Program-made: the position numbers and the translations under genes
The notes under the pieces: generated by a model
Databases searched by the model: none
What the model saw: only the letters and a program-made list of their open reading frames with translations
What the model was told of the DNA's origin: nothing
Origin: Desulfospira joergensenii DSM 10085
GTDB taxonomy: Bacteria; Desulfobacterota; Desulfobacteria; Desulfobacterales; Desulfobacteraceae
Direction of reading: 5' to 3'
DNA: 64,000 nucleotides
NCBI RefSeq assembly: GCF_000420085.1
Contig: NZ_ATUG01000001.1
Span: 124,001 to 188,000 of the forward strand
In this document: positions 42,052 to 50,551 of the stretch, piece after piece
Layout of the letters: every line of letters starts with the position of its first letter
Position numbering within the stretch: the first letter of the stretch is position 1

Positions 42052-45000
42052 ATGCATGACAGGGAATCTCCCAGGGATGTGGATGCGACGATCCAGGCTT
42101 TGTTTGAAATCTCCAGCGTTGTCAACAGCAAAGAAAATCTTGATGAGTTGTACGCCGCCATCCATGCGTCTCTGAACAAAATCCTGCAAATGGAAAATTT
42201 TGCCATTGCCATTTACCATGAAGAAAAGGACTCCATGACCTTCCCCTATTTCGTGGATGAGCTGGATAACGAGCTTGGAGAAATCTTTGAAATCAGTAAA
42301 AAACAATCCCTTACCGCCCGGGTCATCCATGCGGGCAGGCCATTGATTTTCTATGAAGACGATATCCGGAAAATGCCGGACCGGGCCGGCAGGATTGCCT
42401 TTCATTCCCAATGCAAAGTATGGGCAGGTGCCCCTTTGAAAATCAGGGGCAAATCCTTTGGGGCGATTCTTGTTCAAAGCTACCGCTCAGAAGACGCCTT
42501 TAATGAAAAGGATCTGGTACTTCTCAATTCTGTTGCTGAATTCATTGCCGTGTCCATTGAACGAAAACAGGCCCAGGTTGCCCGGTTCCAGACCGAGCAA
42601 ATCAACGTGGTGATGCGCGAGGTGGCCAGCGCCGTTCACAAGGCTGAAAATTTAAAACAGCTCTATGAGCACATTCATCATTCCCTTGGTCGTCTCATGA
42701 ATATTTCCAATTTCTTTATTGCCCTGTATGACAGCCGCACGCAAACAGTCTCCTTTGACTATTTTGTGGACCGGTTTGACAAGGCAATGCCCAGGACCGA
42801 AAACCTGATCGAACCGAACAGCCTGACCGGAGAAGTGATCCTCCGGAAACGGCCCCTGCTTTTAACCGAAACCATGCTCTTTGACCGGGCGAAAAAAAAC
42901 AAAATCGTCGGTACGGTTCCCAAAATTTGGCTGGGCGTTCCCCTGATGATCAAAGGGGAGGTGATCGGGGTCGCAGCGGCCCAGAGTTATGAAGACGCCA
43001 ATCTTTATACCAAGAAAGATCTAAGTATTCTGACGGCGGTGTCCAATCAGATCGCCATTGCCATACACCGAAGGCGGGCAGAAGACGCCTTAAAAGAGAG
43101 TGAAGCCCGTTACCGCCTGTTAACGGACAGCCTGTCAGATGTGGTCTGGACCCGGGACATGGAAATGAATCTGACCTATATCAGCCCTTCGGTAGAGGCC
43201 CAGACCGGATTCAGTGTCCAGGAGAAGATGAACATGCCCCTGGATCAGAGTATGCCCCCTGAATCCCTGACAAAAACCATGAAAGTCATGGAGGAGGAAA
43301 TCAGGCTGGAACGCCGGGGCCGGACAGCCCCGGACAAATTTAGGGTGATCCAGGTGGACAGCTTTCGCAAGGACGGAAGCATTTATCCCATGGAGACCGT
43401 TGTCTCCTTTATCCGGGACGAAACCGGCAAGGCCATTGCCATCGCCGGCATTAACCGCGACATTACGGAACGAAAGAAGATTGAAACCCAACTGAGGCTC
43501 CGGGACGAAAAACTATCCCAGCTTTCCAGCCAGACCGAGCAGTTCAGCATGGCAGCCGCATCCATGATATCCCTGAAGGACGCCAAAGAAGTTTTCCATA
43601 AAATCAGCAGGGCCATTGTGGAATATTCTGATTTTAAACGGGTAATTATCTCTCTTTTTAAAGACAAGTTCCCCTTCAGGGAAATTATCGCCTTTGGCGG
43701 AGTGGACCAGGCAACCATTGAACGGCTGAGAAAAGTGGAGATGTCTAAAAAATGGTATGATAAAGTTTTTATTAAAGAAAACAATATCGGTCAGTTCAGT
43801 TACTATATTCCCCACACCCAAAAAGGCATTCTGCATCCGGTCACCGTCTACGGCAAGGGGCCGCCTCCTGAATCCAAGGACAGATGGCATCCCGAAGACA
43901 ATCTTTTTGTCAGAATGAATGATGAAGAGGGCCGGCCCATCGGCGTTATTTCAGTGGATGAATCCAAATCCGGCCTTCAACCCAACGCGGAAACCGTAAG
44001 ACCCCTGGAGATTTTTTCCAGCCTCATATCCCAGATCCTTATTCTGAAACGGGAGCAGGAGCAAAGGCAAAAAATGGAAACTCAGCTCCGGCAGACCCAG
44101 AAAATGGAAGCCATCGGGACCCTTGCCGGAGGCATTGCCCATGATTTCAACAATATCCTTTCCGGTGTATTGGGATACGCTGAACTCATCCAGGAAGATT
44201 TGAATGCCATGGACTGCCGGCCGGTTACCAGAGACAGGATGGCCCGCATCATCAAAGCTTCCCTGCGGGCCAAGGATCTCATCGGACAAATCCTGGATTT
44301 CAGCCGGGCAAAAAGCAGAGATCCGGTTTCCATAAGCGTCATCCTGATCATAAAAGAAGTTCTCCAACTCCTTCGGGCCTCTTTGCCCTCCTCCATTACC
44401 ATTGAACAGAACCTTGACTCCCAGGGCTGTGTTATGGCTGACCCCACCGGCATCTACCAGGTAGTGATGAACCTGTGCACCAATGCCAGGGATGCCATGC
44501 AGGAAGACGGCGGCATCCTGTCCTTACGCCTGCAGGACGTTGTACTGGATGAAAAAGACATTGCCGGATATGAAGGGGTGGCGCCTGGAGAGTTTATCAT
44601 GATTGCTGTAAAAGATACCGGACACGGCATGGAAAAAGAGGTTCTCGACCGGATACTGGAACCTTTCTATACAACAAAAACCGAAGGAAAAGGTACCGGA
44701 ATGGGGCTTTCCGTTGTCCACGGAATTGTAAAATCCTTGAACGGGCTGATGAAAATCTCATCTGCCTCGGGGCGCGGCAGCACATTTGAGCTCTTTTTGC
44801 CGGTTCATGAGCCGGTATGCCAGCCAGACCATCAAATGCTGGATCAGATCAAAAGCTGTGAGGGAAATGAAAAAATTCTTGTGGTGGACGATGAAGACAC
44901 CCTGGCTGGAATGCTCCGGGATTCGCTGGAGTACTTTGGCTATCAAACCGTCTTTTTTTCAGAAAGCAAAAAGGCGCTGGCCCATTTTAGAAAAGAGCCG

Positions 45001-45258
45001 GATGAATACGATCTGATCATTTCAGATATCACCATGCCGGAGTTGACAGGAGACACCCTGGTGAAGCATGCCAGGCAGGTCCGTCCGGATATCCCGGTGA
45101 TTCTGTGCACCGGCTTTAATGACGCCCTGGACCAGAAAAAGATGGACCAAATGAAGATCAATGCCCTTCTCTATAAACCGGTTCCGGCGAGACATCTTGT
45201 ATCAACGGTCCGGACAGTCCTTGACGGAGGTACACATGGCCAATATTCTGATTATTGA
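42052..45258 (+). CDS. Cytoplasmic hybrid sensor histidine kinase (GAF-GAF-PAS-GAF-HK-REC)
   Basis: 1068 residues without membrane helices. Two GAF domains (about 20-175 and 185-345), a PAS/PAC domain (about 350-475), a third GAF-like module (about 490-660), DHp with GGIAHDFNNILSGVLGYAEL, HATPase (VKDTGHGMEKEV; GKGTGMGLSVVHGI) and a C-terminal receiver (VVDDEDTLAG; phospho-Asp in IISDITMPELTG). The third GAF and DHp block matches the membrane kinase at 5081-7630. Its stop overlaps the downstream regulator gene by 23 bases, so the two form a coupled pair. ATG at 42052 after GGGGA. Confidence 0.92.
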   Translation: MHDRESPRDVDATIQALFEISSVVNSKENLDELYAAIHASLNKILQMENFAIAIYHEEKDSMTFPYFVDELDNELGEIFEISKKQSLTARVIHAGRPLIFYEDDIRKMPDRAGRIAFHSQCKVWAGAPLKIRGKSFGAILVQSYRSEDAFNEKDLVLLNSVAEFIAVSIERKQAQVARFQTEQINVVMREVASAVHKAENLKQLYEHIHHSLGRLMNISNFFIALYDSRTQTVSFDYFVDRFDKAMPRTENLIEPNSLTGEVILRKRPLLLTETMLFDRAKKNKIVGTVPKIWLGVPLMIKGEVIGVAAAQSYEDANLYTKKDLSILTAVSNQIAIAIHRRRAEDALKESEARYRLLTDSLSDVVWTRDMEMNLTYISPSVEAQTGFSVQEKMNMPLDQSMPPESLTKTMKVMEEEIRLERRGRTAPDKFRVIQVDSFRKDGSIYPMETVVSFIRDETGKAIAIAGINRDITERKKIETQLRLRDEKLSQLSSQTEQFSMAAASMISLKDAKEVFHKISRAIVEYSDFKRVIISLFKDKFPFREIIAFGGVDQATIERLRKVEMSKKWYDKVFIKENNIGQFSYYIPHTQKGILHPVTVYGKGPPPESKDRWHPEDNLFVRMNDEEGRPIGVISVDESKSGLQPNAETVRPLEIFSSLISQILILKREQEQRQKMETQLRQTQKMEAIGTLAGGIAHDFNNILSGVLGYAELIQEDLNAMDCRPVTRDRMARIIKASLRAKDLIGQILDFSRAKSRDPVSISVILIIKEVLQLLRASLPSSITIEQNLDSQGCVMADPTGIYQVVMNLCTNARDAMQEDGGILSLRLQDVVLDEKDIAGYEGVAPGEFIMIAVKDTGHGMEKEVLDRILEPFYTTKTEGKGTGMGLSVVHGIVKSLNGLMKISSASGRGSTFELFLPVHEPVCQPDHQMLDQIKSCEGNEKILVVDDEDTLAGMLRDSLEYFGYQTVFFSESKKALAHFRKEPDEYDLIISDITMPELTGDTLVKHARQVRPDIPVILCTGFNDALDQKKMDQMKINALLYKPVPARHLVSTVRTVLDGGTHGQYSDY

Positions 45259-46663
45259 TGATGAGGAATATATCAGGGATATCCTGTCGGTCAGGGTCAG
45301 GCGGCTGAACCATTCCCCGTTCAGCGCGGCCACCATCAGACAGGGAAGAAAACTGATCCGGGAAACCGTGTTTGATCTGATTTTCCTGGATGTCAACCTG
45401 CCGGACGGAAGCGGTCTGGATCTGCTTCAGTCAATCAAGCAGGAAACAAACAGCCCGGAGGTCGTCATCATTACGGCAGTTGGGAGCCATGAAGGGGCAG
45501 AAATCGCCATAAAGAACGGGGCCTGGGATTATCTGAACAAACCCCTGAAAAAGGAAGATATCAATCTCAGAATTGAACGGGCACTTGAATTCAGGAAGAT
45601 GAAGAACCACAGGCGGCAGCCCGTGGTCCTGGAAACCGGAAAAATCATCGGGAAAAGCAAGGCCATCAAAAAATGTCTTAGGAAGGTGGCTCAATGCGCT
45701 GCAAGCCACTCCAATGTCCTGCTTCACGGCGAGACAGGTACCGGCAAAGAGGTGTTTGCCAATGCCATCCATAGCAATTGCAGGCTAAGTGCCGGAAACT
45801 TTATCGTGGTGGACTGCGCGGCCATGACCGAATCCCTTGCCGAGAGTGTCCTGTTCGGACATGTCAAAGGCGCTTTTACCGGTGCGGACAAAGCCTCGGA
45901 CGGCCTGGTCCTGAAAGCGGATAAAGGGACCCTTTTTCTCGATGAAATCGGGGAATTGCCCCTTTCCCTGCAGTCCACGTTTTTGCGGGTTCTCCAGGAA
46001 AAAAGAATCCGGCCAGTGGGCAGCCACATGGAAAAGCCTTCTGATTTCCGGCTGATCAGTGCAACCAACAGAGATCTTGACCAGATGGTTGAAAAGGGGA
46101 CCTTCCGAAGGGACCTGCTCCATCGGATCAGAACCATTGACATTGAGCTGCCTCCCCTAAAGGCGCGCAAACCAGACATTCGGGAACTGGCCTCTTTTTT
46201 CATCAGTGATATCTGCCAAAAACAGAATCTAAAAGAGAAAGTGCTCCTCCCTGAAACCCTGGATCTTCTTGAGTCCTATGACTGGCCCGGGAATGTGAGA
46301 GAACTGATTCATACAATTGAACAGTCCATTGTCAATGAACCAGACTCCCCTCTTTTATACCCGTATTCCCTACCCGATCATATCCGGCTCAACTTTGTGA
46401 AAAAAGGGCTGCCTGACCTTGAAAAAACAGAAGCCGAGCCCCGAAAGGATTCTCTTGAGGCCATTTTGCTATCCGGCATTGATAAGGGCAATCCGCCAAA
46501 CCTCAAAGATATCCGGAACCAGTTTTTTGATAAAATAGAAAAGATTTATCTGAAAGCCGTCCTGGCTGAGAATAATTGGGATGTTGAAAAAACAGCCGGT
46601 ATTTTAGGGGTCGGTAAAAACCGGGTATATGTCCTGACCCGTAAATACAATCTGAAACAATAA
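45236..46663 (+). CDS. Sigma-54-dependent response regulator (NtrC family)
   Basis: 475 residues from the ATG at 45236 with GGAGG six bases upstream; the longer frame would start inside the kinase. Receiver domain (about 1-120, IIDDEEYIRD; phospho-Asp in LIFLDVNLPDG), AAA+ domain (about 140-375) with GETGTGKE, intact GAFTGA (GHVKGAFTGADK) and GTLFLDEIGELP, then a Fis-type helix-turn-helix (NWDVEKTAGILGVGKNRVYV). All elements needed to activate sigma-54 polymerase are present. It is last in the operon begun at 40959. Likely targets are its own operon and the secreted protein gene 214 bp downstream, both with -24/-12 promoters. Confidence 0.93.
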   Translation: MANILIIDDEEYIRDILSVRVRRLNHSPFSAATIRQGRKLIRETVFDLIFLDVNLPDGSGLDLLQSIKQETNSPEVVIITAVGSHEGAEIAIKNGAWDYLNKPLKKEDINLRIERALEFRKMKNHRRQPVVLETGKIIGKSKAIKKCLRKVAQCAASHSNVLLHGETGTGKEVFANAIHSNCRLSAGNFIVVDCAAMTESLAESVLFGHVKGAFTGADKASDGLVLKADKGTLFLDEIGELPLSLQSTFLRVLQEKRIRPVGSHMEKPSDFRLISATNRDLDQMVEKGTFRRDLLHRIRTIDIELPPLKARKPDIRELASFFISDICQKQNLKEKVLLPETLDLLESYDWPGNVRELIHTIEQSIVNEPDSPLLYPYSLPDHIRLNFVKKGLPDLEKTEAEPRKDSLEAILLSGIDKGNPPNLKDIRNQFFDKIEKIYLKAVLAENNWDVEKTAGILGVGKNRVYVLTRKYNLKQ

Positions 46664-46672
46664 CCGATATTG

Positions 46673-46686
46673 TCTGACGATACTTT
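46673..46686 (+). promoter_or_regulatory. Candidate enhancer site for the sigma-54 regulator (copy 2)
   Basis: TCTGACGATACTTT lies within TATTGTC-T-GACGATA, a near-perfect dyad (46669-46683). It is 104 bp upstream of the -24 element at 46790, the usual distance for sigma-54 activators. Confidence 0.45.
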
Positions 46687-46789
46687 CTTTATTCAATAAT
46701 AAAAAAGCGGTTCCTGCCTGATCAAAAAATCCACAACGTAAAAAACATAACATCTTTAAATAATAGAATATATCTTACTATCTCTCCTC

Positions 46790-46805
46790 TGGCATGCTTC
46801 TTGTT
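46790..46805 (+). promoter_or_regulatory. Sigma-54 (-24/-12) promoter of the secreted repeat protein
   Basis: TGGCATGCTTCTTGTT, with correct GG/TG spacing, 72 bases before the ATG at 46877. Only one base differs from the promoter at 40828-40843, and flanking bases (TCT before, Ts after) are shared too. Confidence 0.72.
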
Positions 46806-46876
46806 ATTCCTGTTATCAGCCAACGAAGAAAAGGCAATATTCGCCAAATACTTAAACCACCAAGGAGGAGGGAAAC

Positions 46877-47506
46877 ATGAAAACTTTAACCGCATTAATC
46901 GTATCTTTTTTGATCATGGGAGTAACCGGAAATCTTTGGGCTGCTGACAGCAAACAAACCGTTGCAGGCGGGGCCGCCTACCTGGATGTTGCCACCGGAC
47001 ACCGGTATCTGAAGAATCCGGACGGCACCTATGCTGAATTCACCAAAAAGGGAAAGCTTTTCCGCAAATCCGTACCCAATGACCTGCCGCTTCTGACCAC
47101 CAACAAGTATATCCGGCAAATGGGGAACAACGGTGTTGCCAAATGGGACAACCCGTCCATATCATCCGGGCTGGGCTACTCCAGCAACATATCCACTGTT
47201 TCATATGACGGCAAAACCCTCACTGCAACCGGCAACGCATATTTTGATACTGCCACCGGCCATAAATACACCAGAAACCCGGACGGCACCTATACGGAAT
47301 TCACCAGAAAGGGAAAGCTTTTCCGCAAATCCGTACCCAATGACCTGCCGCTCCTGACCACCAACAAGTACATCCGGGATCTTGAGGAAAGCTGCTACCT
47401 GCTCTATGTGCGGACAGTCAATCGGCAGCCCAGGATCATGGTGCTCCCTTCCACCCAGGAACACCCCCAAGGCTGGAAATGCCGGGTACTGATCTCCATG
47501 AAATAA
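46877..47506 (+). CDS. Secreted protein with two 47-residue repeats
   Basis: 209 residues: signal peptide (MKTLTALIVSFLIMGVTGNL, cleavage after AWAA-like WAA), then two near-identical segments at residues 34-80 and 121-167 (AYxDxATGHxYxxNPDGTY and GKLFRKSVPNDLPLLTTNKY), separated by a Ser/Asn-rich linker. A C-terminal part has Cys173 and Cys202, possibly a disulfide. The repeats are also very similar at DNA level, with a period of 261 bp, indicating recent duplication. No family recognised. A strong AAGGAGGAGGGAAAC ribosome site and a sigma-54 promoter precede it, directly after the sigma-54 regulator gene. Confidence 0.82.
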   Translation: MKTLTALIVSFLIMGVTGNLWAADSKQTVAGGAAYLDVATGHRYLKNPDGTYAEFTKKGKLFRKSVPNDLPLLTTNKYIRQMGNNGVAKWDNPSISSGLGYSSNISTVSYDGKTLTATGNAYFDTATGHKYTRNPDGTYTEFTRKGKLFRKSVPNDLPLLTTNKYIRDLEESCYLLYVRTVNRQPRIMVLPSTQEHPQGWKCRVLISMK

Positions 47507-47530
47507 CAATTCAGGCCCACCCGGAATCAG

Positions 47531-47571
47531 CATTCAGGACAGGGGGATGACTCCCCTGCCCTGAATGTTTT
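47531..47571 (+). terminator. Terminator after the secreted protein gene
   Basis: Hairpin CATTCAGGACAGGGG / CCCCTGCCCTGAATG (14 of 15 bp pair) followed by TTTTGG, 25 bases past the stop codon. Confidence 0.8.
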
Positions 47572-47767
47572 GGAATGGTCTGCCAGGACGGAAATCCTCG
47601 AGCAATTAAAAATTTCTTACGCCTTTCCCCCCAAGAAAATAAAGGCTGTCCCTGAATTTTTACCAGACCCGATCGTTTTATTCTGGAATTCAACATACGC
47701 CTGTGGTATACGTCCTATCAGTTGGCCTTGTATGTGCACGGAAACCAACGAAACCGTAAAGACCTAT

Positions 47768-47865
47768 GGAAGCACGCGGCTCACTGGTGGGGCCCTCGGA
47801 CTTCAAATCCGATGTGGGGCGCTAGAACCGTCCCGGGTGGGTTCGATTCCCATGTGCTTCCGCCA
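47768..47865 (+). tRNA. selC: Selenocysteine tRNA (anticodon TCA)
   Basis: 98-nt tRNA with encoded CCA. 8-bp acceptor stem GGAAGCAC / GTGCTTCC, long D arm, anticodon stem CGGA/TCCG around loop CTTCAAA (anticodon TCA), and a long variable arm GTGGGGCGCTAGAACCGTCCC typical of bacterial tRNA-Sec, T arm GGGTTCGATTCCC. It shows that the organism makes selenoproteins. The integrase remnant begins 160 bp downstream, consistent with selC being a common integration site. Confidence 0.96.
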
Positions 47866-48025
47866 TTTCTTTTCCCGCGTCAATAAAGCGTTTCAATTCC
47901 TCCCAAGATTGTATATTCAACTCAACCTTAAAAGTCTCTTTTTGTGCCTTCTCGTGGATCAAAAGTTTCCCATATGTTTCCCACAGATTTCCCACAAGGA
48001 GACCGTCAAATGTCCATAAACCTGA

Positions 48026-49117
48026 TTTGGCCCGCATGTTACAAAAACCCATTCCGTAAAGGATAAAAGCTGTTTTAAGTGTGGTTCCAGCTTATCTAGT
48101 GCCAAGTTCAAAGTAAGAATCAAAGACAAAACCACAGGCAAGTGGAAATCCAAGACGGTCCCCACTCTGACCCTTGCCAGACAATTTGAAAAAAAGTTCA
48201 TGACTGAAGATATCATAAAGGAACAGGCGCTTTCCCTGGTTCCTATTGTTGACAGTCCAGATATAAACGAAATGTGGTCTGTCTATCTATCCTGGGCAAA
48301 GCTGAACAAGAAGTCATGGAAAGACGACCAGATAAGATGGACAAAACATATAGCCTCTTTCATGCCCACCAAGGTAAACCAGATAACCCAGAAAGACCAT
48401 ATTCCTATCCTGCCCAGAATGGCATCTAAGGGATATGCCCAGGCTACCGTCAGGCAAGTCTTTGTGCTGGTTAAACGGGTCATAAACTGGTCTATAAAGA
48501 ACGGTATTTACCCTCGTGGCATAATCCCCTTCGAAACATGGAAGCGCCTAAAGTAGACGATAACAGAGTCGAGAATATCCTTGATAAAACAGGCCTTGCG
48601 AATCTCAGGAAGACCCTTGAAACCTGGGAGAATGAAAGACCGGTCTTAGTAGTTCTCTTTGAATTTTACACAGGGAAACGTAAAAACGAAATCCTGGATC
48701 TTAGATGGACTGATATTGATTTTGAGTGCCGTACCTTCAAACTTCAGAAAACAAAAGGTGGTAAGAAAACAGTCCCTGCCCCTGAATACCAAACCTTGAA
48801 CATCATAGAGAAGGCTCATAAGATAAGAAAAGGGTCATGGGTTTTTCCCAATACAGACGGCCTGTAATACAAAGATTTTTTTGACGAGACCTGGAAACGC
48901 ATAAGAAGACAGGCAGGTCTCCAAGGACTCCGCTTCCACGACCTCAGACGCACCTATGCTTCCTATCTGGCCTCTTCGGCAAGGTGGACATTTATAACTC
49001 CTGGGACACTCTGATATCAAGATGACCCAACGGTATGCCCATCTTATCAATGGCGCTCTTAGGAAGGCGGCGAATATAGCCGATGAGGTGTTCGGAGTAG
49101 ACATACTGTACCCCTGA
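48026..49117 (+). pseudogene. Decayed tyrosine recombinase (integrase) next to selC
   Basis: Reconstructed across frames: an N-terminal zinc-ribbon-like start (CFKCGSS, then TTGKWKSKTVPTLTLARQ), a core-binding domain (SVYLSWAKLNKKSWKDDQIR ... VRQVFVLVKRVINWS), then the catalytic domain with Arg in EFYTGKRKNEILDLRW, HDLRRTYASYL, and GHSDIKMTQRYAHL (catalytic Tyr). It is broken by a 1-base shift near 48544, a TAA at 48865-48867, and another shift near 49000. No start codon is clear upstream of the ATG at 48200. This is the remnant of the enzyme that inserted an island at the selC 3' end; no duplicate of the tRNA end was found in the window. Confidence 0.85.
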
Positions 49118-49148
49118 TGCTCTTTTGGTTGGTGGCGTTGACCTGGAT

Positions 49149-49188
49149 GGGTCACCTAAAGGATGCAAAATGGAACAGCAGGTGACCC
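49149..49188. repeat. Inverted repeat downstream of the integrase remnant
   Basis: Perfect 9-bp arms GGGTCACCT / AGGTGACCC separated by 22 bases, in the 209-bp gap between the integrase remnant and the MBL gene. Function unknown. Confidence 0.5.
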
Positions 49189-49326
49189 AACGGGGGAAAT
49201 CAGGCGGACCAGGGGTTAGGTCCTGCAAATTCAGGAGATTTAAGGGTGTTGATAATTTTCAAGGAAAGTATGATTTAATAACTCTGGTGTAGCGACGGGT
49301 TATGCGTTCTCTGGTTCTTCTATAAA

Positions 49327-50526
49327 TTATTCAAATAATGTTAATTCGACATTAAGATTTTCACAAACCCTTTTAACATCTAAGATTGCCTTATTCTTTT
49401 TATTGGTACCAAATAGATATAATCCCTCAAGAGGACGAGTTTCTCCAATTTTCATAACCCAAATGTTGTTCTCCATCAACCCGTTATCAATACCAGCTTT
49501 ATGAAATCGTTTTGGGGGTTCCCAGGGCGGCTCATCAGACAAATTAATAGTTCCCCAATGGGATGCAATCAAAGTCATTGCTTGTAAATCTTTTCCGGTT
49601 GTAACAGCTTCCTCAGGGTTCATATGGTGTGTTTTCATAGTTTTCTTGGGCTCATAGGCGCCAATGGGAACAAAAGCATAATCAAATGGACCAAATTCTT
49701 CACCATTTTTTTTAAAAATAATTTCTGAATACGCTGAATCACCAGAGAAATACAATTTTTTATTAGAACTGCTAATTGCCCATGACGACCATAGTGTTTT
49801 ATTGTGATCACTGAGATTCCGACCTGAGTGGTGAACAGCAGGTAAAGATGAGAATTTAATATCATTAATTTTGATTTCATCGTACCAATCGAGTTCACTG
49901 ACATGGGTATATCCACGCTCTTTAAAAAACGGTTTGAGCCCAAGTGGAACAATGACCTGAATCTTGTCTTTATCCTGCAATTTTCGAATTGTCACATCAT
50001 CCAAATGATCATAGTGATTATGAGAAACTATTAGGATGTCGATTGGGGGCAAATTATCCAGGGAGATCCCAGGTGGTAGCATCCTTCTTGGTCCGCCCCA
50101 GGAAAAAGGACTGGCATATTTAGATAAGAAGGGGTCTGTTAAAATTGTCATCCCGGAGATTCTTATTAAGAATGTTGCATGCCCGATCCATGTGGTATTA
50201 TCGCCCGATATAGAGTTTCTTAGATTTATGGCTTGGGTCTCTGATAAATAATGTTCATCTGGAACATCATGAAGAAATATTGAATGCCAGAACCTTCGCA
50301 GATAGAATGAAAGGCTTGGTTTATCCATTGGCACAACCGGAAAATTCTGAAATCCGCTCTCTGTGTGATGCTCTGGCTTTTTGGATTCGGATTTTGAACC
50401 CACACTGTTTTTTTCTTGTTCCAAATGAATAGCTCCTCTCTTCTGGGTGGCACATCCCAGTGTGGCATAAAAGAGTGTAAACCATATTAGGGCAATGCAT
50501 AAATGAAAAATCTGTATTTTTTTCAT
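49327..50526 (-). CDS. MBL-fold lipoprotein hydrolase (NAPE-PLD-like)
   Basis: 399 residues. A lipoprotein signal with lipobox around FYATLGC (Cys25) anchors it outside the inner membrane. Metallo-beta-lactamase fold follows: WIGHATFLIRISG (about 113-125), LTDPFLSKYASP, the zinc motif SHNHYDHLDD (about 169-178), HHSGRN, FSGDSAYS and SHWGTI. This is the layout of the NAPE-PLD/UlaG-like group, which act on phosphodiesters or lactones; the substrate is unknown. A/T-rich codon use like the rest of this island. ATG at 50526. The aldo/keto reductase gene lies 25 bp upstream on the same strand. Confidence 0.87.
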   Translation of the reverse strand: MKKIQIFHLCIALIWFTLFYATLGCATQKRGAIHLEQEKNSVGSKSESKKPEHHTESGFQNFPVVPMDKPSLSFYLRRFWHSIFLHDVPDEHYLSETQAINLRNSISGDNTTWIGHATFLIRISGMTILTDPFLSKYASPFSWGGPRRMLPPGISLDNLPPIDILIVSHNHYDHLDDVTIRKLQDKDKIQVIVPLGLKPFFKERGYTHVSELDWYDEIKINDIKFSSLPAVHHSGRNLSDHNKTLWSSWAISSSNKKLYFSGDSAYSEIIFKKNGEEFGPFDYAFVPIGAYEPKKTMKTHHMNPEEAVTTGKDLQAMTLIASHWGTINLSDEPPWEPPKRFHKAGIDNGLMENNIWVMKIGETRPLEGLYLFGTNKKNKAILDVKRVCENLNVELTLFE

Positions 50527-50551
50527 AATTGATAACCCATCCTTAAATCAA

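Noticed and set aside
47570..48019. 149-codon + strand open frame
   Set aside because: It runs straight through tRNA-Sec and has no recognisable protein content.
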